A DNA stretch of 32,515 nucleotides. Origin: an uncultured Alphaproteobacteria bacterium. GTDB lineage: Bacteria; Pseudomonadota; Alphaproteobacteria; HIMB59; GCA-002718135. The number at the start of each line of letters is the position of its first letter. Position 1 is the first letter of the stretch. A program made the position numbers and the translations under genes. Below the pieces are notes generated by a model. That model was given only the letters and a program-made list of their open reading frames with translations. It ran no database searches and had not been told where the DNA came from. Below are positions 8,329 to 16,956 of this stretch, in pieces. The stretch lies in the NCBI GenBank assembly GCA_902577945.1, contig CACHBB010000012.1:1-32515 (forward strand), read 5' to 3'.

Positions 8329-9422
8329 TAATTTGAAACCTTCCTAATCCATTGATCAATACCAACAGCTATAATAATTAAACATCCCAAAGCAAATCTT
8401 TGCCATAAAACATCTAACCCAGCTATTGATAAACCGGAACTAAAAACTCCAACAATTAATGCACCAAATAAAGAACCAATAATTGTACCCCGGCCACCAA
8501 ATAAGGATGTTCCACCTATAACAACAGCTGTAATAGAGTCTAAATTACCTTCATAAAAACTTGTTGGTGATACTGATCCAACTCTCCCTATTGATACCCA
8601 CGCTCCTATTGCTACAACCAAACCTGCTACAGCATATATTGATACAAGCATCCTGTCTGTCCTTATACCTGATAATTCTGCAGCTTCTTTATCATCACCT
8701 ATAGCGTAAACATGTCTGCCCCATGCAGTTTTATTTAGCAAAAACCATAAGAAAATAAAAATTGCTATCATTAAGAATGCTCCATACGTAAAAACAAATC
8801 CTCCTAAATTAATTCTTTCTCCCCAGAAGTGAAGAAGAGGTGCATTTACTTCTATATCAGAACTTCTTATTGATTGTGATCCTGTGAAAAATATTACTAA
8901 TGCAAAAAATATATTCCAAGTTCCTAAAGTAACAATAAAGGGTGGTAGCCTTAACCGCGTTACCAACAGGCCATTGAATGCACCAGTAGCGATGCCAGAT
9001 ATAAATCCAATTGCAATTGCTGGCAATGTTGGCATGCCCATTTCAACCGAGAGCTTTCCCATAAAGACTGAAGCCAAAACCATCATAGCAGCTACACTTA
9101 AATCTATTCCCGCAGTTAATATTATTAATGTTTGTGCCGCTGCTAGAATACCTACTATTGTAACTTGTTGAACTATAAGAGAAAGATTAAAAGCTGAAAA
9201 GAATCTACCCCCAGCAATAAAACCAAATGCAATTACGCTTAATATTAAAATAATTACAGGAACAATAGTTGGATTTCCATGAAGGAAATGTTGAATTTTT
9301 TTTAAGATTGATTGTTCGCCTTGTTCGAAAGTATGATGTTCTTGATTTTTAGAACCAATATCATCACTAAATTTAGGTTGATCTTTCAAATCTTTGTTAA
9401 TGTCATCTGATATATTGTTCAT
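8328..9422 (-). CDS. frcC: Fructose-type sugar ABC transporter permease FrcC
   Basis: This 364-residue inner-membrane permease is of the RbsC/FrcC family. A hydrophilic N-terminal tail of about 50 residues precedes the first helix, then come the signature AGIDLSVAAMMVLAS, the FIVTLGTWNIFFAL helix, the cytoplasmic YAIGDDKEAAELSGIRT loop (which contacts the ATPase) and the GGTSLFGGRGTIIGS segment. Unlike the permease at 592-2184, the loop between the middle helices is of ordinary length. The stop overlaps the frcA start by one base. A hairpin (9451-9474) separates it from frcB, paralleling the other two importers in this window. Confidence 0.92.
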   Translation of the reverse strand: MNNISDDINKDLKDQPKFSDDIGSKNQEHHTFEQGEQSILKKIQHFLHGNPTIVPVIILILSVIAFGFIAGGRFFSAFNLSLIVQQVTIVGILAAAQTLIILTAGIDLSVAAMMVLASVFMGKLSVEMGMPTLPAIAIGFISGIATGAFNGLLVTRLRLPPFIVTLGTWNIFFALVIFFTGSQSIRSSDIEVNAPLLHFWGERINLGGFVFTYGAFLMIAIFIFLWFLLNKTAWGRHVYAIGDDKEAAELSGIRTDRMLVSIYAVAGLVVAIGAWVSIGRVGSVSPTSFYEGNLDSITAVVIGGTSLFGGRGTIIGSLFGALIVGVFSSGLSIAGLDVLWQRFALGCLIIIAVGIDQWIRKVSN

Positions 9423-9450
9423 GTTATTATTAGTGTTATTTTAAAAATTA

Positions 9451-9474
9451 TCAGGGCAGATATTTCTGCCCTGA
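9451..9474 (-). terminator. Intercistronic hairpin between frcB and frcC
   Basis: A perfect 10-bp inverted repeat (TCAGGGCAGA / TCTGCCCTGA) with a four-base loop lies between the frcB stop and the frcC start. On the minus transcript it is followed by TAATTTTTAAAA, so it can act as a leaky terminator or as a 3' stabiliser of frcB mRNA. It gives the usual excess of binding protein over permease. Confidence 0.7.
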
Positions 9475-9494
9475 ATAAATAGTTTTTTATTTAA

Positions 9495-10523
9495 TTAACC
9501 CCAACATCTGTCCATTCCTTCTGCAACACTGATTGAAGGAACTCCGCTAGCAGCATCATCTGTAACTAAATTCACACCAGTGTTAAAGAAATCAAGACCT
9601 GGAGTATTGTCAGGTTTTGAACCATCTTCAGCCCAAGCTTTAATAGCCTCAACACCCAGAGAAGCCATTAGTAGTGGGTATTGTTGTGATGTTGCACCGA
9701 TTATACCTCTTTTAACATCAGCTACACCTGGGCAACCACCGTCAACTGAAGCAATAAGAACGCTACCATCATCTTTTCCAACTGCTTTAAGTGCTTCATA
9801 AGCACCAACAGCTGCTGGCTCATTAATTGTATAAACTACATTTATGTCTGGATCTTTTTGAAGACATTTTTCCATTGCTGTTCTTCCACCTTCTTCATTA
9901 CCATTTGTAACTTCGTTACAAATAATACGTGGATCATCTTCATCACCCCATCTTGAAACATCTTTAACATCAATTCCAAAACCAGTTAAGAAACCTTGAT
10001 CTCTTAAAACACCAACTGAAGGTTGACTTTCATTTAGATCTAACATTGCAATTTTAGCATTTGCAGCATCAGCACCTAATTTTGAAGCAACCCATGCACC
10101 ACCTAATTCACCAGCTTTGAAATTATCAGTTGCAAAAGTTGAGTCTGCAGCTGTAATTGGCTCAAGTGGAGTATCAAGTGCAATAACTAGTAAGCCATTG
10201 TCTTGAGCATTTTTTAAAGGTGTTACAATTGCTTTTGTATCAGAAGCAGCAATTAAAATACCTTTTGCACCTGAAGCTATACAAGTTTCAATTGCTCTCA
10301 CCTGTGTTTCATGATCCCCGTCAACTTTACCTGCAAAAAATGATAGTTTTACACCTAATTCATTTGCACGAGCTTCCGCACCTTCTTTCATTTTAACAAA
10401 GAAAGGGTTGATATCTGTTTTTGTAATTAAGCAAGCTTCTATAGCATGTCCATCAGCATGAACTGAGAGACTTATAAAAGATGCTGAAAATAAACTTAAA
10501 ATAAATAATTTTATTTTATTCAT
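9495..10523 (-). CDS. frcB: Fructose-type periplasmic sugar-binding protein FrcB
   Basis: This 342-residue secreted binding protein captures sugar for FrcCA. The signal peptide runs to about VHA (cleavage before DGHAIEAC). The mature part closely follows FrcB-family sequence: [84 protein letters not shown] and a C-terminal MDRCWG. The two Cys in the C-terminal part and near the N terminus are typical of this group. The start has GGAGG at 10528-10532 four bases upstream. It heads an operon of six genes ending with the FGGY kinase. In rhizobia FrcB binds fructose, mannose and ribose; the exact ligand here is uncertain. Confidence 0.92.
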   Translation of the reverse strand: MNKIKLFILSLFSASFISLSVHADGHAIEACLITKTDINPFFVKMKEGAEARANELGVKLSFFAGKVDGDHETQVRAIETCIASGAKGILIAASDTKAIVTPLKNAQDNGLLVIALDTPLEPITAADSTFATDNFKAGELGGAWVASKLGADAANAKIAMLDLNESQPSVGVLRDQGFLTGFGIDVKDVSRWGDEDDPRIICNEVTNGNEEGGRTAMEKCLQKDPDINVVYTINEPAAVGAYEALKAVGKDDGSVLIASVDGGCPGVADVKRGIIGATSQQYPLLMASLGVEAIKAWAEDGSKPDNTPGLDFFNTGVNLVTDDAASGVPSISVAEGMDRCWG

Positions 10524-10615
10524 TATTCCTCCAATTTTGAAAAAAAACTACAAGAAATAATATATAAATCAACAACTATTATTAATAATACCATTATTAA
10601 ATTGATATATTTGAT

Positions 10616-11635
10616 TTAATTCCTATCAACTGGCTTAGATATAATTTTAAATATTGTTTTTAAATCTGCTTTTTTACAATAATTTGGACGCAACCCCTTA
10701 GAAATTAATTTCATATCCTGTATTACGATATCACCCATCTGTTTGAATACAATGTCTAGCGCTCCTGCTCTATGAGGAGAAAAGATTATATTTTTGAGCT
10801 TCCGTATTGGATCGTTTTTTGGAAAAGGCTCTATAGGGTAAACATCTATGCCTGCAAAAACATTTCTTGACTTTAAAAATTTATATAAATCTCTAAAATT
10901 TACGACCGCCGCCCTACTCATAACTAAAATTGTTGATAAATCTTTTATTAAATTTAATTTTTTCAAATTAAGCATTTCTTTATTAGTAGTTGTAGAAGTT
11001 GCATAAATAAAAATGATATCGCTATTTTTTAAAAGATTATTAAGTGATACCAGACTGACGTTTTTGGATTTAATATTAGTTTTAGTGATCCATGGATCAT
11101 AAGCTAAAATTTTATTGGCAAATGGTTTAATTAAAGGAAGTGTCGCTCTTGCCAAATCTCCAAAACCTATAAATCCAAAATTTTTATTTTTTATTAAAAA
11201 ATTATTTTGACTAATTTCACCTCCATATTTTTCTTTGTTTGTAATAAAATCGTTGTGCGCAATATGAATACTTCTTGCAATAGAAAGCAAAAGCCCGAGA
11301 GACATTTCAGCAACAGGTTGTGCAAAAACTGGTGAAGTGGACAGCACATAAATTCCATTTTTATGACAATAATTATAATCAATATTATGAAGGAAATTGC
11401 TCTCAACATTGAAAATTGCTTTTAGTTTTTTTGCTTTCTTTAAAGTAGATAGTTTAAGTGTTGGTTGTCCAATAATAAATTTAGCATCAGAAATATATCT
11501 ATTATAAAAATTTTCTTCAGAATGTTTATTTCTTTCAATAAGTTTATAATTTTTTTGCAGGTAGTTTAATCTATTCTTTGAAAAAATTAATTCCATTGTT
11601 CGTGGAAAAGGATCAACTAATATTGTTGGCATCAT
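10616..11635 (-). CDS. D-isomer-specific 2-hydroxyacid dehydrogenase, NAD-binding
   Basis: The 339-residue product has the two-domain fold of phosphoglycerate/glyoxylate dehydrogenases. Visible are the dinucleotide motif GFGDLA (157-162) with the NAD-selecting Asp about 20 residues on (LAYDPW, D180), and the catalytic trio R241 (MSRAAVV), E269 (VYPIEPFP) and H288 (FSPHRAG). The reaction would be NAD(H)-dependent interconversion of a 2-keto acid and a D-2-hydroxy acid. Two in-frame ATGs (11635 and 11632) compete; no Shine-Dalgarno is visible. It follows the IolD-like gene by 26 bases on the same strand, so it probably acts with it, while a 92-base AT-rich gap separates it from frcB. It is diverged from the dehydrogenase at 13607, so not a recent duplicate. 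Confidence 0.85.
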   Translation of the reverse strand: MMPTILVDPFPRTMELIFSKNRLNYLQKNYKLIERNKHSEENFYNRYISDAKFIIGQPTLKLSTLKKAKKLKAIFNVESNFLHNIDYNYCHKNGIYVLSTSPVFAQPVAEMSLGLLLSIARSIHIAHNDFITNKEKYGGEISQNNFLIKNKNFGFIGFGDLARATLPLIKPFANKILAYDPWITKTNIKSKNVSLVSLNNLLKNSDIIFIYATSTTTNKEMLNLKKLNLIKDLSTILVMSRAAVVNFRDLYKFLKSRNVFAGIDVYPIEPFPKNDPIRKLKNIIFSPHRAGALDIVFKQMGDIVIQDMKLISKGLRPNYCKKADLKTIFKIISKPVDRN

Positions 11636-11661
11636 ATTATAAAATAGAGAAAATAAATAAA

Positions 11662-13506
11662 TTAAACACCTTTTCGTTGCTTGTTTTTACCAGCAACAAA
11701 TTCTTTGTAAGCTTTTTTATTTTCTTCAGTTTTATGAATTTCTAATGTTGGGCTTTCCCAAAAAGCAGTTCCCTCCAACCACTCATAGCCATGAGTTAAC
11801 ATTGAAATTACGTAAGTTTTGCTAGATTCTTTTGCTCTTTTAAATGCTGCTTCTAGTTCTGAAGTAGATTTTACTGTTTCAGCATTGGCGCCCATACTTT
11901 TGGCATGAGCCTCAAAATCAACAAATTGAACATTGGAAGCTCGTGCGGATCTTAAATTACACAAATATTCTTTACCTCCTTTAGCAAGTTGTAAACGATT
12001 TATAACCATGTGACCTCCATTGTCACAAACAACTATAATCAATTTTTTGTCGTACATAATTGAACTATAGATGTCGCTATTCTGTAATAAATATGATCCA
12101 TCTCCAACAAATACAATTACATCTTGATCTGGTTTAGCCATTTTTATACCAAGAGCTCCAGATATTTCATAACCCATACAACTAAATCCCCACTCAGTTT
12201 CAAAAGTATTTAATTCTTTTGGTTTCCAAATTTGCACAACTTCTCCAACCAATCCTCCAGCTGCTGTAACAACAATATCAGAAGGGTCTGCATTTCTATA
12301 TACAGCACCAACTGCATGGGCATATGATGGAAGTTCTTGGTTCGTTGGACCACTTTCTTTTGTTACATATGAATCCCATGTGTTTCTCTCTTCAACTGCT
12401 CTTTTGTACCAATTATCTGGAGCTTTCCAGGAACCTAATTCTTCTGATAATTCTTGAAGCCCGACTTTAGCATCACTTACTACGGGAGTGGCTCTATGTT
12501 TAGTAGTATCAAACCTAGAAGTGTTTATTGATACCAGTTGGAAATTTTCATTTTCAAAATTGGTCCATGAACCAGTTGTAAAGTCACCTAGCTTTGTTCC
12601 GACAGCTAGCGCCAAGTCTGTATCAGTTGCAAGATTATTTGATGATCCTTCACCAAGACAGCCAATTGCACTTATATAATAGGGATCATCTTTACTCATA
12701 CAGCCAATTCCCATTACAGTTGCTGTTACTGGTATATTGTGTTTTTTTGCGAAATTAGATAACTCTTGTTCAGCTTCAGAATATAAAACACCACCACCTG
12801 AAATTATTATTGGCTGTCTAGATTGTTTTAATTTTTCTGCAGCTTTTTTTATTTGATTTGGATCTGGATATATTCTTCTGATTGTGTGTATTTTTTCCTC
12901 AAAAAAAACTTCTGGATAGTCAAAAGCTTCTCCTTGTACGTCTTGTGACATAGAAATAACAGCTGGGCCACAATCTGCAGGATCTAGCATTGTGTTTATA
13001 GCTTGAGGTAAAGAAGATAAAATTTGTTCTGGTCTAGTAATTCTATCAAAGTATTTTGAAACTGATTTAAAAGAATCATTTTGAGTTTCCGATGGAGAGT
13101 TAAAATTTTCAACTTGTTGAAGAACTGGATCAGGAAAACGGCTTGAAAATGTATCTCCAGGTAATAATAATAGTGGCAACCTATTACTTAAAGCAACAGC
13201 TGCAGCTGTAACCATATTTGTTGAACCTGGTCCAACTGATGAAGTAGCAATAAAAATCTGTTTCCTTCTCATAGCTCGAGCGTAACCAATACCAGTTAAA
13301 GCCATATTTTGTTCATGATGTCCTCTATAGCCAGGTAGTTGATCTTGAAATTCTTCCATTGCTTGACCAATACAAGCTACATTTCCGTGCCCATAAATAC
13401 CAAATGCTCCTGGAAATAATGGCTCTTTCTTTCCATTAATAACAGTTTTTTGTGCAACTAAATATTTTATTAAAGCATGCGAACAGGACAGGCGAAGTGT
13501 TTTCAT
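11662..13506 (-). CDS. iolD: 3D-(3,5/4)-trihydroxycyclohexane-1,2-dione acylhydrolase-like TPP enzyme (IolD)
   Basis: The 614-residue product is a thiamine-diphosphate enzyme of the acetolactate-synthase superfamily and matches IolD of myo-inositol catabolism along its whole length. Seen are FGIYGHGNV near residue 36, the catalytic Glu in YRGHHEQNM, TSSVGPGSTNMVTAAA, PGDTFSSRFPDPVLQQVEN, SQDVQGEA, EWGFSCMGYEISGALG and the TPP motif from GDGSYL to the Asn in VVCDNGG. IolD opens the ring of the cyclic dione made from inosose. GGAGG at 13511-13515 fixes the start. None of the other iol genes (iolE, iolB, iolC, iolG) is recognisable beside it; the partner is a D-2-hydroxyacid dehydrogenase, so a related ring or dione cleavage is also possible. 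Confidence 0.82.
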   Translation of the reverse strand: MKTLRLSCSHALIKYLVAQKTVINGKKEPLFPGAFGIYGHGNVACIGQAMEEFQDQLPGYRGHHEQNMALTGIGYARAMRRKQIFIATSSVGPGSTNMVTAAAVALSNRLPLLLLPGDTFSSRFPDPVLQQVENFNSPSETQNDSFKSVSKYFDRITRPEQILSSLPQAINTMLDPADCGPAVISMSQDVQGEAFDYPEVFFEEKIHTIRRIYPDPNQIKKAAEKLKQSRQPIIISGGGVLYSEAEQELSNFAKKHNIPVTATVMGIGCMSKDDPYYISAIGCLGEGSSNNLATDTDLALAVGTKLGDFTTGSWTNFENENFQLVSINTSRFDTTKHRATPVVSDAKVGLQELSEELGSWKAPDNWYKRAVEERNTWDSYVTKESGPTNQELPSYAHAVGAVYRNADPSDIVVTAAGGLVGEVVQIWKPKELNTFETEWGFSCMGYEISGALGIKMAKPDQDVIVFVGDGSYLLQNSDIYSSIMYDKKLIIVVCDNGGHMVINRLQLAKGGKEYLCNLRSARASNVQFVDFEAHAKSMGANAETVKSTSELEAAFKRAKESSKTYVISMLTHGYEWLEGTAFWESPTLEIHKTEENKKAYKEFVAGKNKQRKGV

Positions 13507-13606
13507 TTTTCCTCCAACTTATATTGAAATAACCATATTATAAAATGAATTTTTTTAAAGAGTTAAACATTTTATTTTTTAATATTTTTGGCTTATAGGA
13601 TATTGA

Positions 13607-14575
13607 ATGAAAGTAGCGATCTTAGGTAAAATACACCAAGATGGATTAGATTATCTAAAATCACAAAATGTATCAATTACTGAAATAAATGATTTTGACG
13701 ACCAAAACTCATTATCAAAAATCTCAGATGTAGAGGGAATTGTAATTAGAACAATGCATCTCGGGGAAGAAATTTTATCTAAATGTAGTAAATTAAAGAT
13801 TGTTGCCCGACATGGAGTTGGATATGACAATATAGACTTAGACTATCTTAATAAAAAAAAAATAGCTTTAGCTATTACAGGTCAATCAAATGCCGTAAGT
13901 GTATCAGAGCATGTTATGACAATGATGCTTGCACTTAGTAAAAATATTTTTGCTTCAGATAAACTTACTAGATCTAATGGTTTCGAATATAAAAGTGACT
14001 TGCAAGATTTCTTTGAATTGTATGAAAAGAATATTTTAATACTTGGGTTTGGAAGAATTGGGCAAGCATTAGCTAAAAGATGTTTGGGTTTCGAAATGGA
14101 AGTTTTAGTTTATGATCCATTCATTGATAATAAAAAAATAATATCTAGTGGATGCAAGCCCGTAAGTAAAACTCAGGGCTTTAAAATTGCAGATTATATT
14201 AGTATTCACTTACCTCTAAATAAAAATACAGAAAATTTAATTTCTGACGATGAATTTAAATTATTTAAGAAAAATCTCATTCTTATTAATACAGCAAGAG
14301 GTGGAATAGTTAATGAAAGCGCTTTGTATAATGCACTAAAGTCAAATAAAATTTTAGGGGCTGGTATTGATGTTTTTGAGCAAGAACCGCCAACTCAAAA
14401 TCATAAGTTATTTTCTTTAGAAAATATTATTTTAACTCCTCACAATTCTGCCTTAACACTTGAATGTAGAAAAAGAATGTCACTTGAATCTTGTATGAAT
14501 ATTATAAATTTTATAAACGATAAATCTAGTTTGAATAAAAATAATATTGTGAATTTGAGCAATTTGAATTTTTAA
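13607..14575 (+). CDS. Phosphoglycerate dehydrogenase-like D-2-hydroxyacid dehydrogenase
   Basis: This 322-residue NAD-dependent dehydrogenase is SerA-like but lacks the C-terminal ACT-type regulatory domain of full-length SerA, so amino-acid feedback control is unlikely. The NAD site is LGFGRIGQALA (G147-G152 core), with Asp at VYDPF following; the catalytic residues are R231 (NTARGGIV), E260 (DVFEQEPP) and H279 (LTPHNSAL). AGGA at 13597-13600 lies six bases before the ATG. It diverges from the IolD-like gene across a 100-base AT-rich gap and its stop overlaps that of the Rieske-like gene by four bases on the opposite strand. It likely reduces or oxidises a 2-keto/2-hydroxy acid from the neighbouring pathways; substrate unknown. 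Confidence 0.85.
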   Translation: MKVAILGKIHQDGLDYLKSQNVSITEINDFDDQNSLSKISDVEGIVIRTMHLGEEILSKCSKLKIVARHGVGYDNIDLDYLNKKKIALAITGQSNAVSVSEHVMTMMLALSKNIFASDKLTRSNGFEYKSDLQDFFELYEKNILILGFGRIGQALAKRCLGFEMEVLVYDPFIDNKKIISSGCKPVSKTQGFKIADYISIHLPLNKNTENLISDDEFKLFKKNLILINTARGGIVNESALYNALKSNKILGAGIDVFEQEPPTQNHKLFSLENIILTPHNSALTLECRKRMSLESCMNIINFINDKSSLNKNNIVNLSNLNF

Positions 14576-14892
14576 AGATTTAGATAAAGATTTCCATCTT
14601 CTTCAGTAACATCATAAATTCTCAATGTGTTCTTTTCCAAATCAGAAGTTGGATCACCTGAAACGATACTAAAAGTATTACCACAGCTTGAGCATTCTAA
14701 TTCTTCGCCCTCAACACCTGCTTCACTCAGCAAAGCTCTTTCAGCACAAGGACAGTTACCTTGCGTGGCAAAAAAACCTGACTCGAGTCTGAATATGGAA
14801 TAGTTAACATCTTCGTATTCAAAATTCTCAACTGAACCCACTTCAATATCATCTACTTCACCTATAAGGATTGGTTCAATTTCTTCATTCAT
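14572..14892 (-). CDS. Rieske-like small protein with four-cysteine ligand set
   Basis: The 106-residue soluble protein follows the small Rieske ferredoxin pattern, with N-terminal strands, a ligand loop, then a second loop ending in GNTFSIVSGDP. Canonical proteins have C-x-H then about 17 residues then C-x2-H. Here the same spacing is kept but both His are Cys: C47-P-C49 and C67-S-S-C70; I checked the codons (TGTCCTTGT and TGCTCAAGCTGT). It might hold an all-Cys [2Fe-2S] cluster, or a zinc or rubredoxin-like iron site. Acidic composition (many Glu/Asp) fits an electron carrier. It lies 61 bases downstream of the L-lactate dehydrogenase gene, at the end of the fuconate operon, so it could take its electrons; that is inference. 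Confidence 0.8.
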   Translation of the reverse strand: MNEEIEPILIGEVDDIEVGSVENFEYEDVNYSIFRLESGFFATQGNCPCAERALLSEAGVEGEELECSSCGNTFSIVSGDPTSDLEKNTLRIYDVTEEDGNLYLNL

Positions 14893-14953
14893 AACAAAAT
14901 TTCTAAAATAAAAATTAATGAGAATAAATAATTTTTTTTAAATATTTGTTAAT

Positions 14954-16108
14954 TTATCTGAATCTTAGATTTTTTCTTGTTAATTCTTGAATATTTGAAA
15001 CACCCATTAGCTTCATATCTCGCTCAATTTCATTTCTAAGGTTTGTTAAGCTTTTTTCAACTCCCTTTTGACCTCCAGCTGCTAGAGCATATAAATACAT
15101 TCTTCCCCCTGAACAGGCTTTTGCACCTAAAGAAAGAGCTTTAAGAACATGGGTACCTCTTCTGATACCACCTTCACAAATTACGTCAATCTTATCTCCA
15201 ACTGCATCAACAATTTCTGATAATTGATCAAAAGGAGATCTTGATCCATCCAATTGTCTTCCTCCATGATTGGATATCATTATCGCTGTCGCACCAACAT
15301 CTACTGCTTTTTTTGCATCATCAACAGACATAATACCTTTAATGGCAAATTGGCGGCCCCATTTTTTATTAATATTTTCAACATCCTTCCAGCTCATTGA
15401 ATTATCAAGCATCTTTGTAAAATAATCCCCAATTGTAGTCATAACAGTTGTCCCTTCACTAATATGATTTTTTAAATTACTCAATTCCCATTTTGGTCTA
15501 ATAAAATAATTGAGAGCCCACATTGGATGAAAAGCAAAACTAAACATGCTACTCAGCTTTAGTTTCATTGGAATAGTAAAACCAGTATACAAATCTCTTT
15601 CTCTATTACCTCCTACAGCGGTATCAACTGTAACAGCCATAGCCTCAAAGTTTGATGCTTTACATTGGTCAATTAGAGCATCATTTAAACCCTTGTCTTT
15701 ATGAACATATAATTGGAACAACTTAGGGGTGCTTACAAGTTTTGAAATTTCCTCAATACCTGCAGTTCCAAGAGATGAAATTCCAAACATTGTTCCATGT
15801 TTTTCAGCAGCCTTAGCTACTGCAATCTCACCATCATGATGAAATAATCTTTGAAGTGCTGTTGGGGCACAATATAATGGTATATCGAGTTTTTGTCCCA
15901 TTACAGTTGTTGACATATCTACCTTATCAACACCGCTTAATACATTGGGGACAAGATCACATTGATCAAAAGCCTCTGTATTACGACGATAAGTTATTTC
16001 ATCATCTGCTGCTCCATCTATGTAATGGAAGATAGGGCCTGGAAGCCTTCTTTTAGCAAGCTTTCTAAAATCCTTTACATTATGACAGTTATTGATGCTA
16101 CCAAACAT
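14954..16108 (-). CDS. lldD: FMN-dependent L-lactate dehydrogenase (alpha-hydroxy-acid oxidase family)
   Basis: This 384-residue enzyme oxidises an L-2-hydroxy acid, most likely L-lactate to pyruvate. It shows the family features in order: FHYIDGAADDE near residue 30, CAPTALQRLFH, the ISSLGTAGIEEI segment, FQLYVHKD, VTVDTAVGGNRERD, the FMN lysine in FAIKGIMS (K257), the active-site signature SNHGGRQLDG with base H281 and substrate Arg R284, and GGIRRGTHVLKAL. It acts at the membrane, feeding electrons to the respiratory chain in LldD. The start overlaps the FAH hydrolase stop by one base (TAATG). Being downstream of the hydrolase that would release L-lactate, it completes the 6-deoxyhexose route to two pyruvates. 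Confidence 0.9.
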   Translation of the reverse strand: MFGSINNCHNVKDFRKLAKRRLPGPIFHYIDGAADDEITYRRNTEAFDQCDLVPNVLSGVDKVDMSTTVMGQKLDIPLYCAPTALQRLFHHDGEIAVAKAAEKHGTMFGISSLGTAGIEEISKLVSTPKLFQLYVHKDKGLNDALIDQCKASNFEAMAVTVDTAVGGNRERDLYTGFTIPMKLKLSSMFSFAFHPMWALNYFIRPKWELSNLKNHISEGTTVMTTIGDYFTKMLDNSMSWKDVENINKKWGRQFAIKGIMSVDDAKKAVDVGATAIMISNHGGRQLDGSRSPFDQLSEIVDAVGDKIDVICEGGIRRGTHVLKALSLGAKACSGGRMYLYALAAGGQKGVEKSLTNLRNEIERDMKLMGVSNIQELTRKNLRFR

Positions 16109-16956
16109 TAAGCTGATATAGTTTTTTGAGTTTGTTCTCCAAGACCTTCTATTCCAAGCTTCATTTCATCACCAGGTTTCAAAAAAACTTGAGGGTTCAT
16201 CCCCATGCCAACACCTGGTGGTGTACCAGTTGAAATAATATCACCTGGTTGAAGTGACATAAATTGACTTAAATAGCTAATAAGAAAATTGACACCATAA
16301 ACCATTGTACTTGTTGATCCATCTTGCATTCTTTTTCCATTAACATCTAACCACATTTTTAAATTTTGTGGATCAGGAATTTCATCTGTAGTTACTAAAT
16401 ATGGTCCTATTGGTCCAAAGGTATCACATGACTTACCTTTGACCCACTGACCAGAATGTTCTATTTGAAATTCTCTTTCACTTAAATCATTTATAACGCA
16501 GTAACCCGCAATATGTGACTGAGATTCATTTTCAGAAATGTACTTTGCTTCTTTTCCTATAACAACACCAAGTTCAACCTCCCAATCAGACTTTACAGAT
16601 TTTCTTGGAATTTCTACATTATCATTTGGTCCAATTATTGCGCTGGTAGCTTTAGCAAAAATAATTGGTTCTGGTGGAACCTTCAAACCAGTTTCTTCTG
16701 CATGATCTGAATAATTTAATCCAATACAAATAAATTTTCCTACACTTTTTTTACAGACACATGGAGCAAGGCCGTCATGATTTTCTACTATTGGCAGAGT
16801 ATCAGTAGCAATTTTTTTAACCTCATTTAACTTTTCTATCTTTACGTTTTCATCATCCCAATCTTTTACTAAACTTGATGCATCTCGAATATTGCCTTTA
16901 TTATCTAATATTCCTGGTTTTACATCCTTAGCAATTCTGTATCTTAGTGTTTTCAT
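16108..16956 (-). CDS. FAH-family hydrolase, probable 2,4-diketo-3-deoxy-L-fuconate hydrolase
   Basis: The 282-residue product belongs to the fumarylacetoacetate hydrolase family. The metal site is visible as E126 and E128 (SDWEVELGVVIG) and D157 (VINDLSERE), with CIGLNYSDHAEE and STGTPPGVGMG around the active site. In the non-phosphorylating L-fucose and L-rhamnose routes such an enzyme splits the 2,4-diketo-3-deoxy acid into pyruvate and L-lactate. A frame upstream would start at 16968, but ATG at 16956 forms a TAATG overlap with the SDR stop, the junction type used repeatedly in this operon, and starts the family-like MKTLRYRI. Position between the SDR and the lactate dehydrogenase supports the substrate. 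Confidence 0.85.
   Translation of the reverse strand: MKTLRYRIAKDVKPGILDNKGNIRDASSLVKDWDDENVKIEKLNEVKKIATDTLPIVENHDGLAPCVCKKSVGKFICIGLNYSDHAEETGLKVPPEPIIFAKATSAIIGPNDNVEIPRKSVKSDWEVELGVVIGKEAKYISENESQSHIAGYCVINDLSEREFQIEHSGQWVKGKSCDTFGPIGPYLVTTDEIPDPQNLKMWLDVNGKRMQDGSTSTMVYGVNFLISYLSQFMSLQPGDIISTGTPPGVGMGMNPQVFLKPGDEMKLGIEGLGEQTQKTISA

Noticed and set aside
10577-10590. 14-base palindrome TATTATTAATAATA upstream of frcB
   Set aside because: All A/T with low complexity in a very AT-rich gap; such palindromes arise often by chance, so not called an operator.
11194-11409. Minus-strand open frame inside the D-2-hydroxyacid dehydrogenase gene
   Set aside because: Same strand, different frame, no start signal; the main frame carries all catalytic motifs.
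13507-13606. Promoter elements in the IolD/dehydrogenase divergent gap
   Set aside because: The gap is nearly all A/T and I could not single out hexamers with correct spacing.
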